Below are positions 1 to 10,072 of a stretch of DNA of 64,000 nt, in pieces. Origin of the DNA: Teichococcus oryzae (lineage in GTDB: Bacteria; Pseudomonadota; Alphaproteobacteria; Acetobacterales; Acetobacteraceae); the NCBI RefSeq assembly GCF_008386565.1, contig NZ_VUKA01000009.1, forward strand, positions 1 through 64,000, in the 5' to 3' direction. Under the pieces are notes generated by a model. The model was not told where the DNA came from and made no database searches. It was given only the letters and a program-made list of their open reading frames with translations. Position 1 is the first letter of the stretch, and each line of letters opens with the position of its first letter. Both the position numbers and the translations under genes were made by a program.

Positions 1-1
1 C

Positions 2-79
2 CAGTACGACATGGAAGCCTATTACAACGCCGTCCGAAACAAGCTCTTCGGCACCAGCGATATCACGCAAAGAAGGTGA
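2..79 (+). CDS. C-terminal fragment of an unidentified protein (cut by window start)
   Basis: An open frame enters from the left edge and stops with TGA at 77-79. It encodes about 25 residues beginning QYDMEAYYNAVRNKLFG and ending in ITQRR. The fragment is too short to assign to a family. It points toward the minus-strand oxidoreductase, so the two genes converge with an 18-base gap. That the frame belongs to a real gene is inferred from its open reading to the edge and plausible codon use; it could be chance. Confidence 0.4.
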   Translation, partial: QYDMEAYYNAVRNKLFGTSDITQRR

Positions 80-97
80 GGGAAGGGCGGAGCCGGC

Positions 98-1219
98 TCA
101 GGCCGGCTCCGTCACCAGCATCTCCCCCACCATCTCGGCCAGCGCCAGCGAGGCCGTCAGTCCCGGGCTCTCGATGCCGAACAGGTTCACCAGGCCACGC
201 TGGCCATGGACCGATGGCCCCTGAACAACGAAATCCTGCGCCGCCTGTCCCGGCGGCACGATCTTCGGCCGGATGCCGGAATAGCCCGGCTGCAAGGCGC
301 CATCCGGCAGGCTAGGCCAGTAGCGGCGGATGGCGGCGTAGAAGCTGTCGCCGCGCCGCGGATCGACCTCGTATTCGACCTTCTCCACCCATTCCACGTC
401 GGGGCCGAAGCGGCACTGGCCGCCAAGGTCGATGGTCAGGTGCGTGCCGAGCCCGCCCGGCACGGGCACGGGATAGATCAGGCGGGAAAAGGGCGAGCGT
501 CCGGCCAGGGTGAAATAGTTGCCCTTGGCGAAGTAGGCCTGCGGAACATGCTCGGCCGGCATGCCCTGGAGCGAGCGTGCCAGCTTCGGGGCGTAAAGCC
601 CGGCGGCGTTGATCAGCAGCTGGCAGCGCAGCTCCATCGGCTCGGCCCCGCCGACCTGGATCTCGGCCCCGCCATCGGGCAGGAGCCGCCCGCCCGTGAC
701 AGGGCTGTGGAACGCGAACATGGCGCCGGCATTCTCGGCATCGCCCTGCAAGGCCAGCATATAGGCATGGCTGTCGATGATGCCGGTGGAGGGTGACACC
801 AGCGCCGCCGTGCAGGAAAGGGATGGCTCCATCTCCAGCGCTTCCTCCCGGCTGACCAGCCGGAGATCCGGCACGCCATTGGCGGCGGCGCGCATCTGGA
901 TGGAGGCGAGCTTGCCCTGCTCCTCCTCATTGGTGGCGACGATCAGCTTGCCGCAATTGCGGTGCGGCACGCCGCGCTCGGCGCAATAGGCGTAGAGCTT
1001 CTGCTTGCCCTCGACGCAGGCGCGCGCCATCAGGCTGCCCTTGGGATAATAGATCCCGGCATGGATGACCTCGCTGTTGCGCGAGGAGGTTTCGGTGCCG
1101 ATCCCCTCCGCTGCCTCCAGCACCAGCACCTCGCGCCCAGAAAGGGCCAGCAGGCGTGCCACCGCCAAGCCCACCACGCCCGCGCCAACAACGACGCATT
1201 CCACCTGATCCAACGCCAA
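98..1219 (-). CDS. NAD(P)/FAD-dependent oxidoreductase, L-2-hydroxyglutarate oxidase-like
   Basis: A 373-residue flavoprotein of the DAO (D-amino-acid oxidase) fold, closest in pattern to the L-2-hydroxyglutarate oxidase/dehydrogenase group. The N-terminus has the Rossmann dinucleotide-binding GAGVVG motif at about residues 12-17. Near residues 44-58 is the stretch [16 protein letters not shown], typical of LhgO-like enzymes. The C-terminus carries the second FAD contact region ([16 protein letters not shown]). Family members oxidise a hydroxyacid or amine with FAD as acceptor. The true substrate cannot be read from sequence. The gene stands alone and converges with the fragment at the window start. 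Confidence 0.85.
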   Translation of the reverse strand: MALDQVECVVVGAGVVGLAVARLLALSGREVLVLEAAEGIGTETSSRNSEVIHAGIYYPKGSLMARACVEGKQKLYAYCAERGVPHRNCGKLIVATNEEEQGKLASIQMRAAANGVPDLRLVSREEALEMEPSLSCTAALVSPSTGIIDSHAYMLALQGDAENAGAMFAFHSPVTGGRLLPDGGAEIQVGGAEPMELRCQLLINAAGLYAPKLARSLQGMPAEHVPQAYFAKGNYFTLAGRSPFSRLIYPVPVPGGLGTHLTIDLGGQCRFGPDVEWVEKVEYEVDPRRGDSFYAAIRRYWPSLPDGALQPGYSGIRPKIVPPGQAAQDFVVQGPSVHGQRGLVNLFGIESPGLTASLALAEMVGEMLVTEPA

Positions 1220-1382
1220 ATCCTCCCGGGCCGAAAAGGGGGCTTGCTTCCTAGCGCGTCCAGGCCGCCGCGTCGCGTCCTGCTCGCCAGGGAGTTGCCC
1301 GGGCGCTGCTCAAAACTGCGATGGCGGCGCGGCCGCGCGGCGGGGCCTTGACGTGCCGCCGCCGCCGTTCCACGCAGCGCCC

Positions 1383-3197
1383 ATGGCAGCCCCTCCGATC
1401 CTTTTGCTTCAGGACATCCGCCTCGGCTTCGGCACCACGCCGCTGCTGTCCGGCGCCACCCTGTCCGTCTCGCAGGGCGAGCGGCTGGCGCTGATTGGCC
1501 GCAACGGCTCGGGCAAGTCGACCTTGCTCAAGATCGCGGCCGGGCTGACGCAGCCGGATGGCGGCAGCCGCTTCGTGCAGCCCGGCGCCACGCTCCGCTA
1601 CCTGGAGCAGGAGCCCGACCTGTCCGGCTTTCCCAACGTGCTGGCCTATGTGGAGGCGGGGCTGACGGCGGGGGACGACCCCTACCGCGCGCATTACCTG
1701 CTGGAGCAGCTTGGCCTGACGGGGGAGGAGAAGCCGGCCAGCCTGTCCGGCGGGGAGGGGCGGCGCGCCGCCCTGGCCCGCGCCCTGGCGCCCAGCCCCG
1801 ACATCCTTCTGCTGGACGAGCCGACCAACCACCTCGACCTGCCGGCCATCGAGTGGCTGGAAGGGGAGATCGGCGCGATGCGCTCCGCCCTGGTGCTGAT
1901 CAGCCATGACCGCCGCTTTCTCCAGAGCATGACGCGGGAAATGGTCTGGCTGGACCGCGGCACCACGCGGCGCCTGGCGCGCGGCTTCGCGCATTTCGAG
2001 GAATGGCGCGACGAGGTGCTGGAGCAGGAGGAGCGGGAGGCCCACAAGCTCGACCGCCAGATCGCCCGCGAGGAAGACTGGATGCGCTACGGCGTCACCG
2101 CCCGGCGCAAGCGCAATGTCCGCCGTGTCGCGGAACTGGCCGGGCTGCGCCAGCAGCGCCGCGAGCGCCGCGCCGCCCAGGGCGGGGTAAAGATGGCGGT
2201 GGCGGAGGGCGAGGCTTCCGGCACGCTGGTGGCGATGGCCGATGGCATCGGCAAATCCTATGACGGGCGCGCGGTGGTGCGGGATTTCTCCACCCGCATC
2301 ATCCGTGGCGACCGGGTCGGCATTGTCGGGCCCAACGGGGCCGGCAAGACCACCCTGCTTTCCATGCTCACCGGCGTGCTGAAGCCCGATTCCGGCGAGG
2401 TGAAGCTCGGCACCAATCTGGAGATGGTCACGCTGGACCAGAAGCGGGAAGCGCTGGACCCCGCCCTCGGCGTGGCGGAAACCCTGACCGGGAAGCGGGG
2501 CGACCAGGTCTGGGTGAACGGCCAGCCGCGCCATGTCATCGGCTACATGAAGGACTTCCTGTTCCTGCCGGAACAGGCCCGGACCCCGGTTTCCGCCCTG
2601 TCGGGCGGGGAGCGCGGGCGGCTGCTGCTGGCGCGCGCCTTTGCCACCCCCTCCAACCAGCTGGTGCTGGACGAGCCGACCAACGACCTGGACCTGGAAA
2701 CGCTGGACCTGCTGCAGGAGCAGATCGCCGACTATGCCGGCACGGTGATCGTGGTCAGCCATGACCGTGACTTCCTGGACCGTGTCTGCACCAACGTCAT
2801 CGCCTGGGAAGGCGAGGGGCGGTGGCAGGATTATCCAGGCGGCTATTCCGACATGGTGGCACAGCGCGGCCATGGCGTGCGCGCCCGCGCCGAGGCTGCG
2901 AAACCGGTAGCGCCCCGCGCCTCCGCCGCGCCTGCCGCCGCCGGCTCCGCACCGGCCCGCAAGAAGCTGTCCTTCAAGGATCAGCACGAGCTGGACACCC
3001 TGCCGGCCCGGATGCGCAAGCTGGAGGCCGAGGCCGCCAAGCTGCGCGAGATCCTGGCCGATCCCGGCCTTTACGCCCGCGACCGCGCCCGCTTCGACAA
3101 GGCCAGCGAGATGCTGGCCCGCAGCGAGGCATCCCTGGCCGAGGCGGAGGAACGCTGGCTGGAACTGGAAATGCTGCGCGAGGAAGCGGAAGGCTAA
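1383..3197 (+). CDS. ABC-F family ATPase (Uup-like, ribosome-associated)
   Basis: A soluble duplicated ABC ATPase of about 604 residues with no membrane domain. The first cassette has Walker A GRNGSGKST near residue 39, signature LSGGEGRR and Walker B LLLDEPTNHLD near 140. The second has GPNGAGKTT near 315, LSGGERGR and LVLDEPTNDLD near 426. Between them is the charged linker typical of ABC-F factors. After residue 525 comes a basic helical coiled-coil tail, as in Uup, which acts on ribosomes or DNA. Start is uncertain: ATG at 1383 begins MAAPPILLLQD, while an in-frame GTG at 1353 would add ten Pro/Ala-rich residues. Neither has a strong Shine-Dalgarno sequence. Confidence 0.9.
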   Translation: MAAPPILLLQDIRLGFGTTPLLSGATLSVSQGERLALIGRNGSGKSTLLKIAAGLTQPDGGSRFVQPGATLRYLEQEPDLSGFPNVLAYVEAGLTAGDDPYRAHYLLEQLGLTGEEKPASLSGGEGRRAALARALAPSPDILLLDEPTNHLDLPAIEWLEGEIGAMRSALVLISHDRRFLQSMTREMVWLDRGTTRRLARGFAHFEEWRDEVLEQEEREAHKLDRQIAREEDWMRYGVTARRKRNVRRVAELAGLRQQRRERRAAQGGVKMAVAEGEASGTLVAMADGIGKSYDGRAVVRDFSTRIIRGDRVGIVGPNGAGKTTLLSMLTGVLKPDSGEVKLGTNLEMVTLDQKREALDPALGVAETLTGKRGDQVWVNGQPRHVIGYMKDFLFLPEQARTPVSALSGGERGRLLLARAFATPSNQLVLDEPTNDLDLETLDLLQEQIADYAGTVIVVSHDRDFLDRVCTNVIAWEGEGRWQDYPGGYSDMVAQRGHGVRARAEAAKPVAPRASAAPAAAGSAPARKKLSFKDQHELDTLPARMRKLEAEAAKLREILADPGLYARDRARFDKASEMLARSEASLAEAEERWLELEMLREEAEG

Positions 3198-3306
3198 ACC
3201 GCGTTCCGGCCCCGCCAGCACCCGCCAAGCCGCCACAGGAACGCACGCCTCGCGATGGCGGCCCCGCCCACGCTAACCGCCGGATACTGTAAGGGAGGCT
3301 ACCGTT

Positions 3307-3840
3307 TTGGCCGCCGATGAGGATGACGAGGACGATTCGCCGCCGGGGCTGCCGCCTGGAACGCCCTTCTACATGACGCCGGCGGGGCGTGCGGCGCTGC
3401 AAGCGGAACTGCGCACGCTCTGGAACGAGGACCGCCCGAAGGTCGTGGAGATCGTTTCCTGGGCAGCCAGCCTGGGCGACCGCAGCGAGAATGCCGATTA
3501 CCAGTACGGCAAGCGCCGCCTGCGGGAGATCGACCGCCGCGTCCGCTTCCTGCGCAAGCGGCTGGAGCGGGTGCAGGTGGTCGATCCCGCCACCCAGCCG
3601 CGCCGCGATCAGGTCTTCTTCGGTGCCACCGTGACCTATGCGCGGCAGGATGATTCGGAACACACCGTCACCATCGTCGGCGTGGACGAGACGGATCTGG
3701 AGCGCGGCCACATCTCCTGGGTGTCGCCGGTGGCGCGGGCATTGCTGAAGGCGCGTGTCGGGGATCTGGTGCGGATCCGCACCCCCGCCGGGCCCGAGGA
3801 GGTGGAGGTCGTGTCCATCGCCTATCCCCCCGCCGGTTAG
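3307..3840 (+). CDS. greB: Transcription elongation factor GreB
   Basis: A 177-residue Gre factor that enters the RNA polymerase secondary channel and stimulates transcript cleavage in backtracked complexes. The N-terminal coiled coil holds the GreB-type stretch SLGDRSENADYQYGKRRLRE around residues 56-75, with the two acidic tip residues. The C-terminal FKBP-like domain contains VTYARQDDSEHTVTIVGVDE. The start is TTG at 3307, preceded by a clear Shine-Dalgarno AAGGGAGG at 3291-3298. The first ten residues are strongly acidic (EDDEDDS), an extension ahead of the usual PFYMTPAG start of the domain. Confidence 0.93.
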   Translation: MAADEDDEDDSPPGLPPGTPFYMTPAGRAALQAELRTLWNEDRPKVVEIVSWAASLGDRSENADYQYGKRRLREIDRRVRFLRKRLERVQVVDPATQPRRDQVFFGATVTYARQDDSEHTVTIVGVDETDLERGHISWVSPVARALLKARVGDLVRIRTPAGPEEVEVVSIAYPPAG

Positions 3841-3963
3841 CGATTTTCCTGGCGGCGTTTTCGGGCATCCGCTCGGCTTTCCCCACTGGCGCGCCTGATC
3901 GGGCAGGGCCAAGCTGGCGATGCGGCCTTGGCCGCGCAAAGGAAACGCCGGAAGCGCCGTGCC

Positions 3964-4929
3964 ATGTCCGACCCGATCGCCCTGCCACCCGTGCCGCCCG
4001 GGCTATCGCCGCTTGGCTTTCTCCGCCTGGCGGGAGCGCGGCTGCGCCGCGGCTGGGTCGGGCTTTCGCCGGTGCTGCGCGGCATGGCCTGGATGGCACT
4101 GTCCGGCATGTCCTTCAGCCTGCTCAACGCCCTGATGAGCGGGCTGACGCGGGAGATGCATCCCTTCCAGGCGCAGTTCCTCCGCTACCTGTTCGGCTTC
4201 GCCGTGATGCTGCCGCTGCTGGCGCGCTCCGGCCTCGCCGCCTTCGCGCCGAACGGGCTCAGCGGGCAGCTCTGGCGCGGGGTCATCCACACCGCGGGGC
4301 TGCTGCTGTGGTTCCTGGCGCTGCCGCATATCGCGCTGGCCGATGTCACGGCGCTCGGCTTCACCGGGCCGATCTTCGTGATGCTGGGCGCGGTGGTGTT
4401 CCTGAAGGAGAAGGTGGTGCTGTCGCGCTGGATCGCGGCGGCGGTGGGCCTGCTGGGCGTCGCCATCGTGCTGGCGCCCCAGCTTTCCGGCGGCGGCGGC
4501 GTCTGGACGCTGGTGATGCTGGCTTCCTCGCCGCTTTTCGCGGCCTCCTTCCTGATCACCAAGGTGATGACGCGGCGCGACAGCCCGGAAGTGATCGTGA
4601 TGTGGCAGGCCATCACCATCACCCTGTTCACGCTGCCCTTCGCCCTGCTGGACTGGACCTGGCCGGATGCCCGGCAGCTCGCCTGGTTCGCGGTGGGTGG
4701 GGCGCTGGGCAGCCTGGGCCAGTGGTTCCTGGCGCTGGCCTTCCGCCTGGCGGACGTGTCTGCCACGCAGCCGGTGAAGTTCCTGGACCTGGCCTGGGCG
4801 TCGGTGCTGGGCTTTCTGCTGTTTTCCGACATGCCGGGCTGGACCACCTTCACCGGGGCGGCGGTGATCTTCGCCTCGGCCACCTGGATGGCGCGGGTCG
4901 AGGCCGCGGCGGCGCCGCGCGGCGGCTGA
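3964..4929 (+). CDS. EamA/DMT family transporter
   Basis: A roughly 321-residue inner-membrane protein with about ten hydrophobic segments in two EamA repeats, the drug/metabolite transporter pattern. The first repeat begins at RGMAWMALSGMSFSLLNALM and includes the family-typical FLRYLFGFAVMLP and WFLALPHIALADVTALGFTGPIF. The second repeat includes GQWFLALAFRLADVSATQPVKFLDL. Such proteins usually export metabolites such as amino acids; the substrate is unknown. ATG at 3964 is preferred over TTG at 3928, which would add a short highly basic leader. The gene converges with the M20 peptidase. Confidence 0.88.
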   Translation: MSDPIALPPVPPGLSPLGFLRLAGARLRRGWVGLSPVLRGMAWMALSGMSFSLLNALMSGLTREMHPFQAQFLRYLFGFAVMLPLLARSGLAAFAPNGLSGQLWRGVIHTAGLLLWFLALPHIALADVTALGFTGPIFVMLGAVVFLKEKVVLSRWIAAAVGLLGVAIVLAPQLSGGGGVWTLVMLASSPLFAASFLITKVMTRRDSPEVIVMWQAITITLFTLPFALLDWTWPDARQLAWFAVGGALGSLGQWFLALAFRLADVSATQPVKFLDLAWASVLGFLLFSDMPGWTTFTGAAVIFASATWMARVEAAAAPRGG

Positions 4930-4952
4930 GCCGCCGGGGCGCCGCATCCCGG

Positions 4953-6224
4953 TCAGTTGCTGGCGATGCCCGCAAGGGTCAGGATGGTCGCCATCGCCGT
5001 GGCGACGCCCTTCACGCTCGGGCCCTTTTCCACGTCGATCCATTCCTCCAGCGAATGCGCCCGCCCGCCACTGCCGCCGGTTCCCAGCGTGACCGCCGGA
5101 ATGCCCAGGCTGATCGGGATGTTGCTGTCGGTGGAGGAGAATTCCCGCACCAGCTCATAGCCCTGGGCCTGGATCACCGTGGCGGCGACCTGGGCGATGC
5201 GCGACTCGCTCGGCGTCATTCCGGCCGGGCGGTCGCCGATCTGCTTCACCTCGACGCGGATCTCGCCGCAGCCTGTGTCCCGCGCCGCGTTCTCGTCCGC
5301 CGCGGCCTGCGGCAGGATGTCCAGGAAGCGCTTCTCCAGCGTGGCGAGCGCCTCGGCCGAGGCGGAGCGCAGGTCCACCTCCATCCAGGCTTCCTCCGGG
5401 ATGGCGTTGATCGAGGTGCCGCCGCCCACCTTGCCGATGGAGAAGGTGGTCTTGGGCTGCGCCGGCACCCGGATGCGCGACAGGCCATCGGCGGCGCGCG
5501 CCAGGGCGAACATCGGATTCACCAGGCCGAAGGCGGCGAAGGAATGGCCGCCTGGGCCCCGGAAGGTGATGCGGTAGCGCTTGCTGCCCACGGCGCCATG
5601 CACCAGCCGCGCGGGCTCGATGCCATCCATGGCGATGAAGCCCGCCACCCGCTCGCGCCAGCGATTGGCGCGAAAGAAGGCCTTCACGCCGCGCAGGTCG
5701 CCGGCCCCTTCCTCGCCCACCGAGGCCAGGAACAGGATGCCGGCGCGGGTGCGGATGCCGGCCTTGTCCAGGGCGCGCGCCATGGCGAGCAGCACGGCCA
5801 GGCCGCGCGTGTCGTCCCCGACGCCGGGCGCGCGCAGAACCGTGCCCTCCCGCTTCACCGTGACATCGGTGCCGCTGGGAAAGACGGTGTCGAGATGCGA
5901 GCACAGCACGATCACCCCGGCCGCCTCGTCCGTGCCGGGACGATAGGCGGTGACGTTGCCTTCCGCATCCGTTTCCACCTCCTGCAGCCCCTCGGCCCGC
6001 AGCAGCTCGGCATAGGCGGCGGCCCGCTTCGCTTCGCCGAAGGGCGGGGAAGGGATCTGCGTCAGGGCGATGAGCTGCTCGACGAAGTGGTCATGGTCGG
6101 CGTCCAACGCCTCGACGATGCGCGACAGGGCGGGGCTGGACAGGGTCGCCCGGGCCTCCTCCGCCATTTCGTCGCCGCCGCTGGCGGACAGCAGGGCGCG
6201 CAAAGTGGGCAGGGCATCGGGCAT
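4953..6224 (-). CDS. M20 family metallopeptidase
   Basis: A 423-residue metal-dependent peptidase or amidohydrolase of the M20/M28 class. Zinc-binding motifs are visible: SHLDTVFP near residue 108, GVGDDTRG near 133, the catalytic Glu pair in VGEEGAGDLRG near 170, and AMDGIEP near 199. The dimerisation domain (GPGGHSFAAFGLVNP) and the late His in GTGGSGGRAHSLEEW are present. Family members cleave dipeptides, tripeptides or N-acyl amino acids. No signal peptide is seen, so it is probably cytoplasmic. The aspartate dehydrogenase gene lies 74 bases upstream on the same strand, so the two may be co-transcribed. Confidence 0.88.
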   Translation of the reverse strand: MPDALPTLRALLSASGGDEMAEEARATLSSPALSRIVEALDADHDHFVEQLIALTQIPSPPFGEAKRAAAYAELLRAEGLQEVETDAEGNVTAYRPGTDEAAGVIVLCSHLDTVFPSGTDVTVKREGTVLRAPGVGDDTRGLAVLLAMARALDKAGIRTRAGILFLASVGEEGAGDLRGVKAFFRANRWRERVAGFIAMDGIEPARLVHGAVGSKRYRITFRGPGGHSFAAFGLVNPMFALARAADGLSRIRVPAQPKTTFSIGKVGGGTSINAIPEEAWMEVDLRSASAEALATLEKRFLDILPQAAADENAARDTGCGEIRVEVKQIGDRPAGMTPSESRIAQVAATVIQAQGYELVREFSSTDSNIPISLGIPAVTLGTGGSGGRAHSLEEWIDVEKGPSVKGVATAMATILTLAGIASN

Positions 6225-6298
6225 GGCGGCAACCTTCCGGCAGGATTCAGGAAGGCGGGTTGTCCGGCCATGCCCCGCCCATGGTCAAGGGGCCGGCA

Positions 6299-7129
6299 TC
6301 AGGTCCCGATGCGCAGGGGCGCCTGCATCTTCCGCAGGCAGGCGATCACCGAAAGCGGCGTGATCCGGCCCGTCTTGGGGTTCTCCGAGGGAACATTCTC
6401 GATGCTCATGGAGAAGCGGGCGGAATCGGCCTCCACCTCGATGCGATGGGTGTTGCGGGTCAGGGCGGGATCGGCCCAGATCTCCAGCATGGTTTGATCG
6501 GGTCCGGTTCCGGCGAGGGACAGGGCCACGGCCACGTTCAGATTGGCCGGGAAGCCACGCGCCGCCTCGCGCGCCGTGCCCTCGAAAACCCGCATCGGTG
6601 CATCGATGCCCTCGATCTGGATGTTGTGCTCCAGCAGATAAGGCGCGCCGATCAGGCCTTTCACCGGCTTGCGCGTGATCATGCGCACCGAGACGATCTC
6701 GCCCTCCGCCGCGGCCAGCATGGCGTCGAGGCCGATCAGCGCGCCGGTCGGGACGCTGATATGGGCGCCGTGCTGCGCCGCCAGGGCGGGAAGATGGTCG
6801 TGCTGAAGCAGGGCGCCGGCGCTGATCACCACGGCGCTCTTGCCCGCGCGCAGGAAAGGCTCGGCAATGGCCGGAAGCAGCGCCGCGGGGGCGCACTCCA
6901 CCACCAGATCGGCCAGCGGCTCCAGCTCGGCGATGTCCACCACCGGCACGGGCGTGCGAAGCTTGGCCATGCGGCGGGCGGCGGCGCCCTTGTCGCGGGC
7001 CGAGACGGCGGCGAGCTCGAAGCCGGGGAGCCCCTGGTCGAGCGCCACGGCCACGGCCTCGCCAATGGCGCCGAAGCCGGCAATGGCAACGCGAACCGGG
7101 CGGCGGCGGGGTGAGGTAATGGCATTCAT
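6299..7129 (-). CDS. Aspartate dehydrogenase (NadX-like)
   Basis: A 276-residue NAD(P)-dependent dehydrogenase with an N-terminal Rossmann motif VAIAGFGAIGEAVAVALD near residue 12. The middle and end match the aspartate dehydrogenase family: VVECAPAALLP, PTGALIGLDAM, GFPANLNVAVALSLAG and the NTHRIEVEADSA region. The enzyme converts L-aspartate to iminoaspartate or oxaloacetate and can feed NAD synthesis. The ATG at 7129 (MNAITSPRR) starts directly before the Rossmann strand; a longer frame reaching 7243 adds a hydrophobic leader that the family lacks. No quinolinate synthase gene (nadA) is nearby, so a role in NAD synthesis is not supported by context. Confidence 0.85.
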   Translation of the reverse strand: MNAITSPRRRPVRVAIAGFGAIGEAVAVALDQGLPGFELAAVSARDKGAAARRMAKLRTPVPVVDIAELEPLADLVVECAPAALLPAIAEPFLRAGKSAVVISAGALLQHDHLPALAAQHGAHISVPTGALIGLDAMLAAAEGEIVSVRMITRKPVKGLIGAPYLLEHNIQIEGIDAPMRVFEGTAREAARGFPANLNVAVALSLAGTGPDQTMLEIWADPALTRNTHRIEVEADSARFSMSIENVPSENPKTGRITPLSVIACLRKMQAPLRIGT

Positions 7130-7423
7130 GGCGGTAAACCCTGTCAAAGGAAGAACGAAAGGCAGTCTTCCCACAAGCAACAGGAGGAGGACAGACGGCA
7201 TCCCGGAGGTGGCGGGGGAGCCACCTCCGGGTACCGGCCTCAAGCCGGCCTCAGGGCCGATGGGCCACGCTCGGGGAAGGGTGGCCGCGCATCGCGGCTC
7301 AACTCCGGGGGAGGAGGCAGCCGCGCTGTTGGGATCAAGCTAGGCCCCGCCGCAGGCCTTGCCAAGTCGCATAATTGACACAGTGGTGGTGGAAATGGAC
7401 GAATTCTGGTTCGGGACCATCAC
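7130..7423. other. Intergenic stretch between aspartate dehydrogenase and clpA
   Basis: About 290 bases without a convincing gene, followed by the clpA terminator. It should contain the promoter of the minus-strand aspartate dehydrogenase gene. Composition falls toward AT at 7360-7430. A short GC-rich inverted repeat (GGAGGTGGC then GCCACCTCC, about 7205-7227) is visible but has no T-tract. No further element recognised. Confidence 0.5.
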
Positions 7424-7459
7424 AAAAAAGCGGCCCGGAGCTCACGCTACCGGGCCGCT
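7424..7459 (-). terminator. Rho-independent terminator of clpA
   Basis: Read on the minus strand, a perfect 10-base stem AGCGGCCCGG/CCGGGCCGCT with an 11-base loop is followed at once by a run of six T. It sits 25 bases after the clpA stop codon. This is the clearest intrinsic terminator in the window. Confidence 0.8.
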
Positions 7460-7484
7460 GATCAGGTCAGGCTAAAGCGGGTCC

Positions 7485-9851
7485 TTAGCTGGCAGCCTCC
7501 GGCGCATGCTCCGTCTCGCCATCCGGGCCATTGTCGTCCGGCTTGGGCAGGGCGGGCAGCGGTGCCTCAATGAACTCGAAGGTCAGCTCCCCGTCCTTCA
7601 TGCCCACCTTGACCGCACCACCCTTGGCCAGCTTGCCGAACAGCAATTCCTCGGCCAGCGGCTTCTTGACGTATTCCTGGATGACGCGGGCCAGGGGCCG
7701 CGCGCCATACAGCCGGTCATAGCCCTTCTCGGCCAGCCATTCCTTGGCGCCCGAGGACAGCTCGATGGTGACGTTGCGATCCGCGAGCTGGGCTTCCAGC
7801 TGCATCACGAACTTCTCGACCACGTTGCCGACGATCTCCGGCGTCAGGCCGCCGAAGGGCACCACCGCGTCGAGGCGGTTGCGGAACTCGGGGGTGAACA
7901 GGCGCTTCACCGCCTCCTCATCCTCGCCCGTCCGCTCCTCCCGGCCGAAGCCGATGCCGGCCTTGGCCATGTCGGCGGCGCCAGCATTCGTCGTCATGAT
8001 CAGGATGACGTTGCGGAAATCGACCGTCTTGCCGTTATGATCGGTCAGCTTCCCGTGGTCCATCACCTGCAGCAGGATGTTGTAGAGGTCCTGATGGGCC
8101 TTCTCGATCTCATCCAGCAGCAGCACGGCATGGGGATGCTGGTCGATGCTGTCGGTCAGCAGCCCGCCCTGGTCGAAGCCGACATAGCCCGGCGGCGCGC
8201 CGATCAGCCGGCTGACGCTGTGCCGCTCCATGTATTCCGACATGTCGAAGCGGATCAGCTCGATGCCCAGCGTCTTGGCCAGCTGCTTCGCGACCTCGGT
8301 CTTGCCGACGCCGGTGGGGCCGCTGAACAGGTAGTTGCCGATCGGCTTCTCCGGATCGCGCAGCCCGGCGCGGGACAGCTTGATCGCGGCGGAAAGCGCC
8401 TCGATCGCCTTGTCCTGGCCGAAGACCATCGCCTTCAGGTCGCGCTCCAGGTTCCGAAGCGTCTCCTTGTCGTCGGTGGAGACGCTCTTGGGCGGGATGC
8501 GCGCGATCTTGGCGACGATATCCTCCACATCCTTCAGGGTGACGGTCTTCTTCCGCTTCCCCTCGGGCTGCAGCATGCGGGAGGCGCCGACCTCGTCGAT
8601 GACGTCGATCGCCTTGTCCGGCAGCTTGCGGTCATGGATGTACTTGGCCGACAGCTCCACCGCGGCGCGGATGGCCTCGGGAGTGTACTTGACCTTGTGG
8701 TGCTTCTCGTAATTGGTCTTGAGGCCGGTCAGGATCTTCACCGCGTCCTCGACCGTCGGCTCGTTGACGTCGATCTTCTGGAAGCGGCGGACCAGGGCGC
8801 GGTCCTTCTCGAAGTGCTGGCGGTATTCCTTGTAGGTGGTGGAGCCCACGCAGCGCAGGGTGCCCTGGGCCAGCGCTGGCTTCAGCAGGTTGGAGGCATC
8901 CATCGCCCCGCCGGAGGTGGCCCCGGCGCCGATCACCGTGTGGATCTCGTCGATGAACAGGATGGAGCCGGGCTGCTGCTCCAGCTCGTTCACCACCGCC
9001 TTCAGCCGCTCCTCGAAATCGCCGCGGTAGCGGGTGCCGGCGAGCAGCGAGCCCATGTCGAGGGCGTAGATGGTCGATTTCAGCAGCACCTCGGGCACGT
9101 CGCCCTCGATGATGCGCTTGGCCAGCCCCTCGGCGATGGCCGTCTTGCCCACGCCGGGATCGCCCACATAGAGCGGGTTGTTCTTGGTGCGGCGGCACAG
9201 GATCTGGATGGTCCGCTCGATCTCGGAATCGCGCCCGATCAGCGGGTCGATCTTGCCCTGCTGCGCCTTCTTGTTGAGATTGACGCAATAATTGGACAGT
9301 GCGTCCTGGCCACGGCGGCCCGAAGGCTTCTCCTCCTTCTCGCCCGGCTCCTCTCCGGAGGAACCGGCGGGAGAGGCCGGGGGCGCGCCCTGGACCGGCC
9401 GGTTGGTCGAGCGCCCGGGCGCCTTGGCGATGCCATGGCTGATGAAGTTCACCGCGTCCAGCCGGGTCATGTCCTGCAACTGCAGGAAATAGACCGCGTG
9501 GCTTTCCCGCTCGGAGAACAGGGCCACGAGGACGCTGGCCCCCGTGACCTCGTCACGGCCGGAGGATTGCACATGGATGGCGGCGCGCTGCACCACGCGC
9601 TGGAAGCCGGCGGTTGGCTTCGGATCGCCCGTGCGCTCGGTGACCAGCCCGGCGAGATCCTTGTCAAGGAACTCGGCCAGGTCGCGTTTCAGCTTGTCCT
9701 GATCGACGCCGCAGGCGCGCAGCACGGTGGCGGCGTCGGAGTCGTCGACCAGGGCGAGGAGCAGATGTTCGAGCGTGGCGTATTCGTGCCGGCGTTCATT
9801 GGCGAGCGCGAGGGCACGATGGAGCGTCTGCTCAAGGTTGCGGGACAGCAT
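7485..9851 (-). CDS. clpA: ATP-dependent Clp protease ATP-binding subunit ClpA
   Basis: A 788-residue AAA+ unfoldase that feeds substrates, including ClpS-delivered N-degron proteins, to ClpP. It has the double Clp N-domain ([17 protein letters not shown]), the first nucleotide site with Walker [10 protein letters not shown] near residue 229 and Walker [11 protein letters not shown], and the second with GPTGVGKTE near 510 and [10 protein letters not shown]. The long ClpB middle coiled coil is absent, which separates ClpA from ClpB. ATG at 9851 begins the conserved N-domain and has AGGGGAG upstream; a frame opening at 9902 adds 17 non-conserved residues. clpS lies upstream on the same strand, the usual pairing. 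Confidence 0.97.
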   Translation of the reverse strand: MLSRNLEQTLHRALALANERRHEYATLEHLLLALVDDSDAATVLRACGVDQDKLKRDLAEFLDKDLAGLVTERTGDPKPTAGFQRVVQRAAIHVQSSGRDEVTGASVLVALFSERESHAVYFLQLQDMTRLDAVNFISHGIAKAPGRSTNRPVQGAPPASPAGSSGEEPGEKEEKPSGRRGQDALSNYCVNLNKKAQQGKIDPLIGRDSEIERTIQILCRRTKNNPLYVGDPGVGKTAIAEGLAKRIIEGDVPEVLLKSTIYALDMGSLLAGTRYRGDFEERLKAVVNELEQQPGSILFIDEIHTVIGAGATSGGAMDASNLLKPALAQGTLRCVGSTTYKEYRQHFEKDRALVRRFQKIDVNEPTVEDAVKILTGLKTNYEKHHKVKYTPEAIRAAVELSAKYIHDRKLPDKAIDVIDEVGASRMLQPEGKRKKTVTLKDVEDIVAKIARIPPKSVSTDDKETLRNLERDLKAMVFGQDKAIEALSAAIKLSRAGLRDPEKPIGNYLFSGPTGVGKTEVAKQLAKTLGIELIRFDMSEYMERHSVSRLIGAPPGYVGFDQGGLLTDSIDQHPHAVLLLDEIEKAHQDLYNILLQVMDHGKLTDHNGKTVDFRNVILIMTTNAGAADMAKAGIGFGREERTGEDEEAVKRLFTPEFRNRLDAVVPFGGLTPEIVGNVVEKFVMQLEAQLADRNVTIELSSGAKEWLAEKGYDRLYGARPLARVIQEYVKKPLAEELLFGKLAKGGAVKVGMKDGELTFEFIEAPLPALPKPDDNGPDGETEHAPEAAS

Positions 9852-10072
9852 GCGTTTGACGCTCCCCTTTAAGGAACGATGCCGGGAGCAAGTGCCCGGC
9901 ACCGGAGAAATTCGGTCTTCCTGCCCAGCCTAAACCGGAGAGTGGTACCTCTCCCTTAAAAGACGGAGCGGGGGCCGACCGTTTCAAGAGGTTAGACAGA
10001 AGCTGACCGGCGCCGCCATCACCATCTGTTGCGAAAAGGACCAGGGAACCGCCTTTTCCGGCGGTTCGGCCC

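Noticed and set aside
1251-3236. 661-codon open frame antisense to the ABC-F gene
   Set aside because: It mirrors the ABC-F coding sequence, has Gln/His/Arg-rich shadow composition and no domain, while the sense frame has all ATPase motifs.
7506-9872. 788-codon open frame antisense to clpA
   Set aside because: Shadow frame of a long GC-rich gene; no recognisable protein motif.
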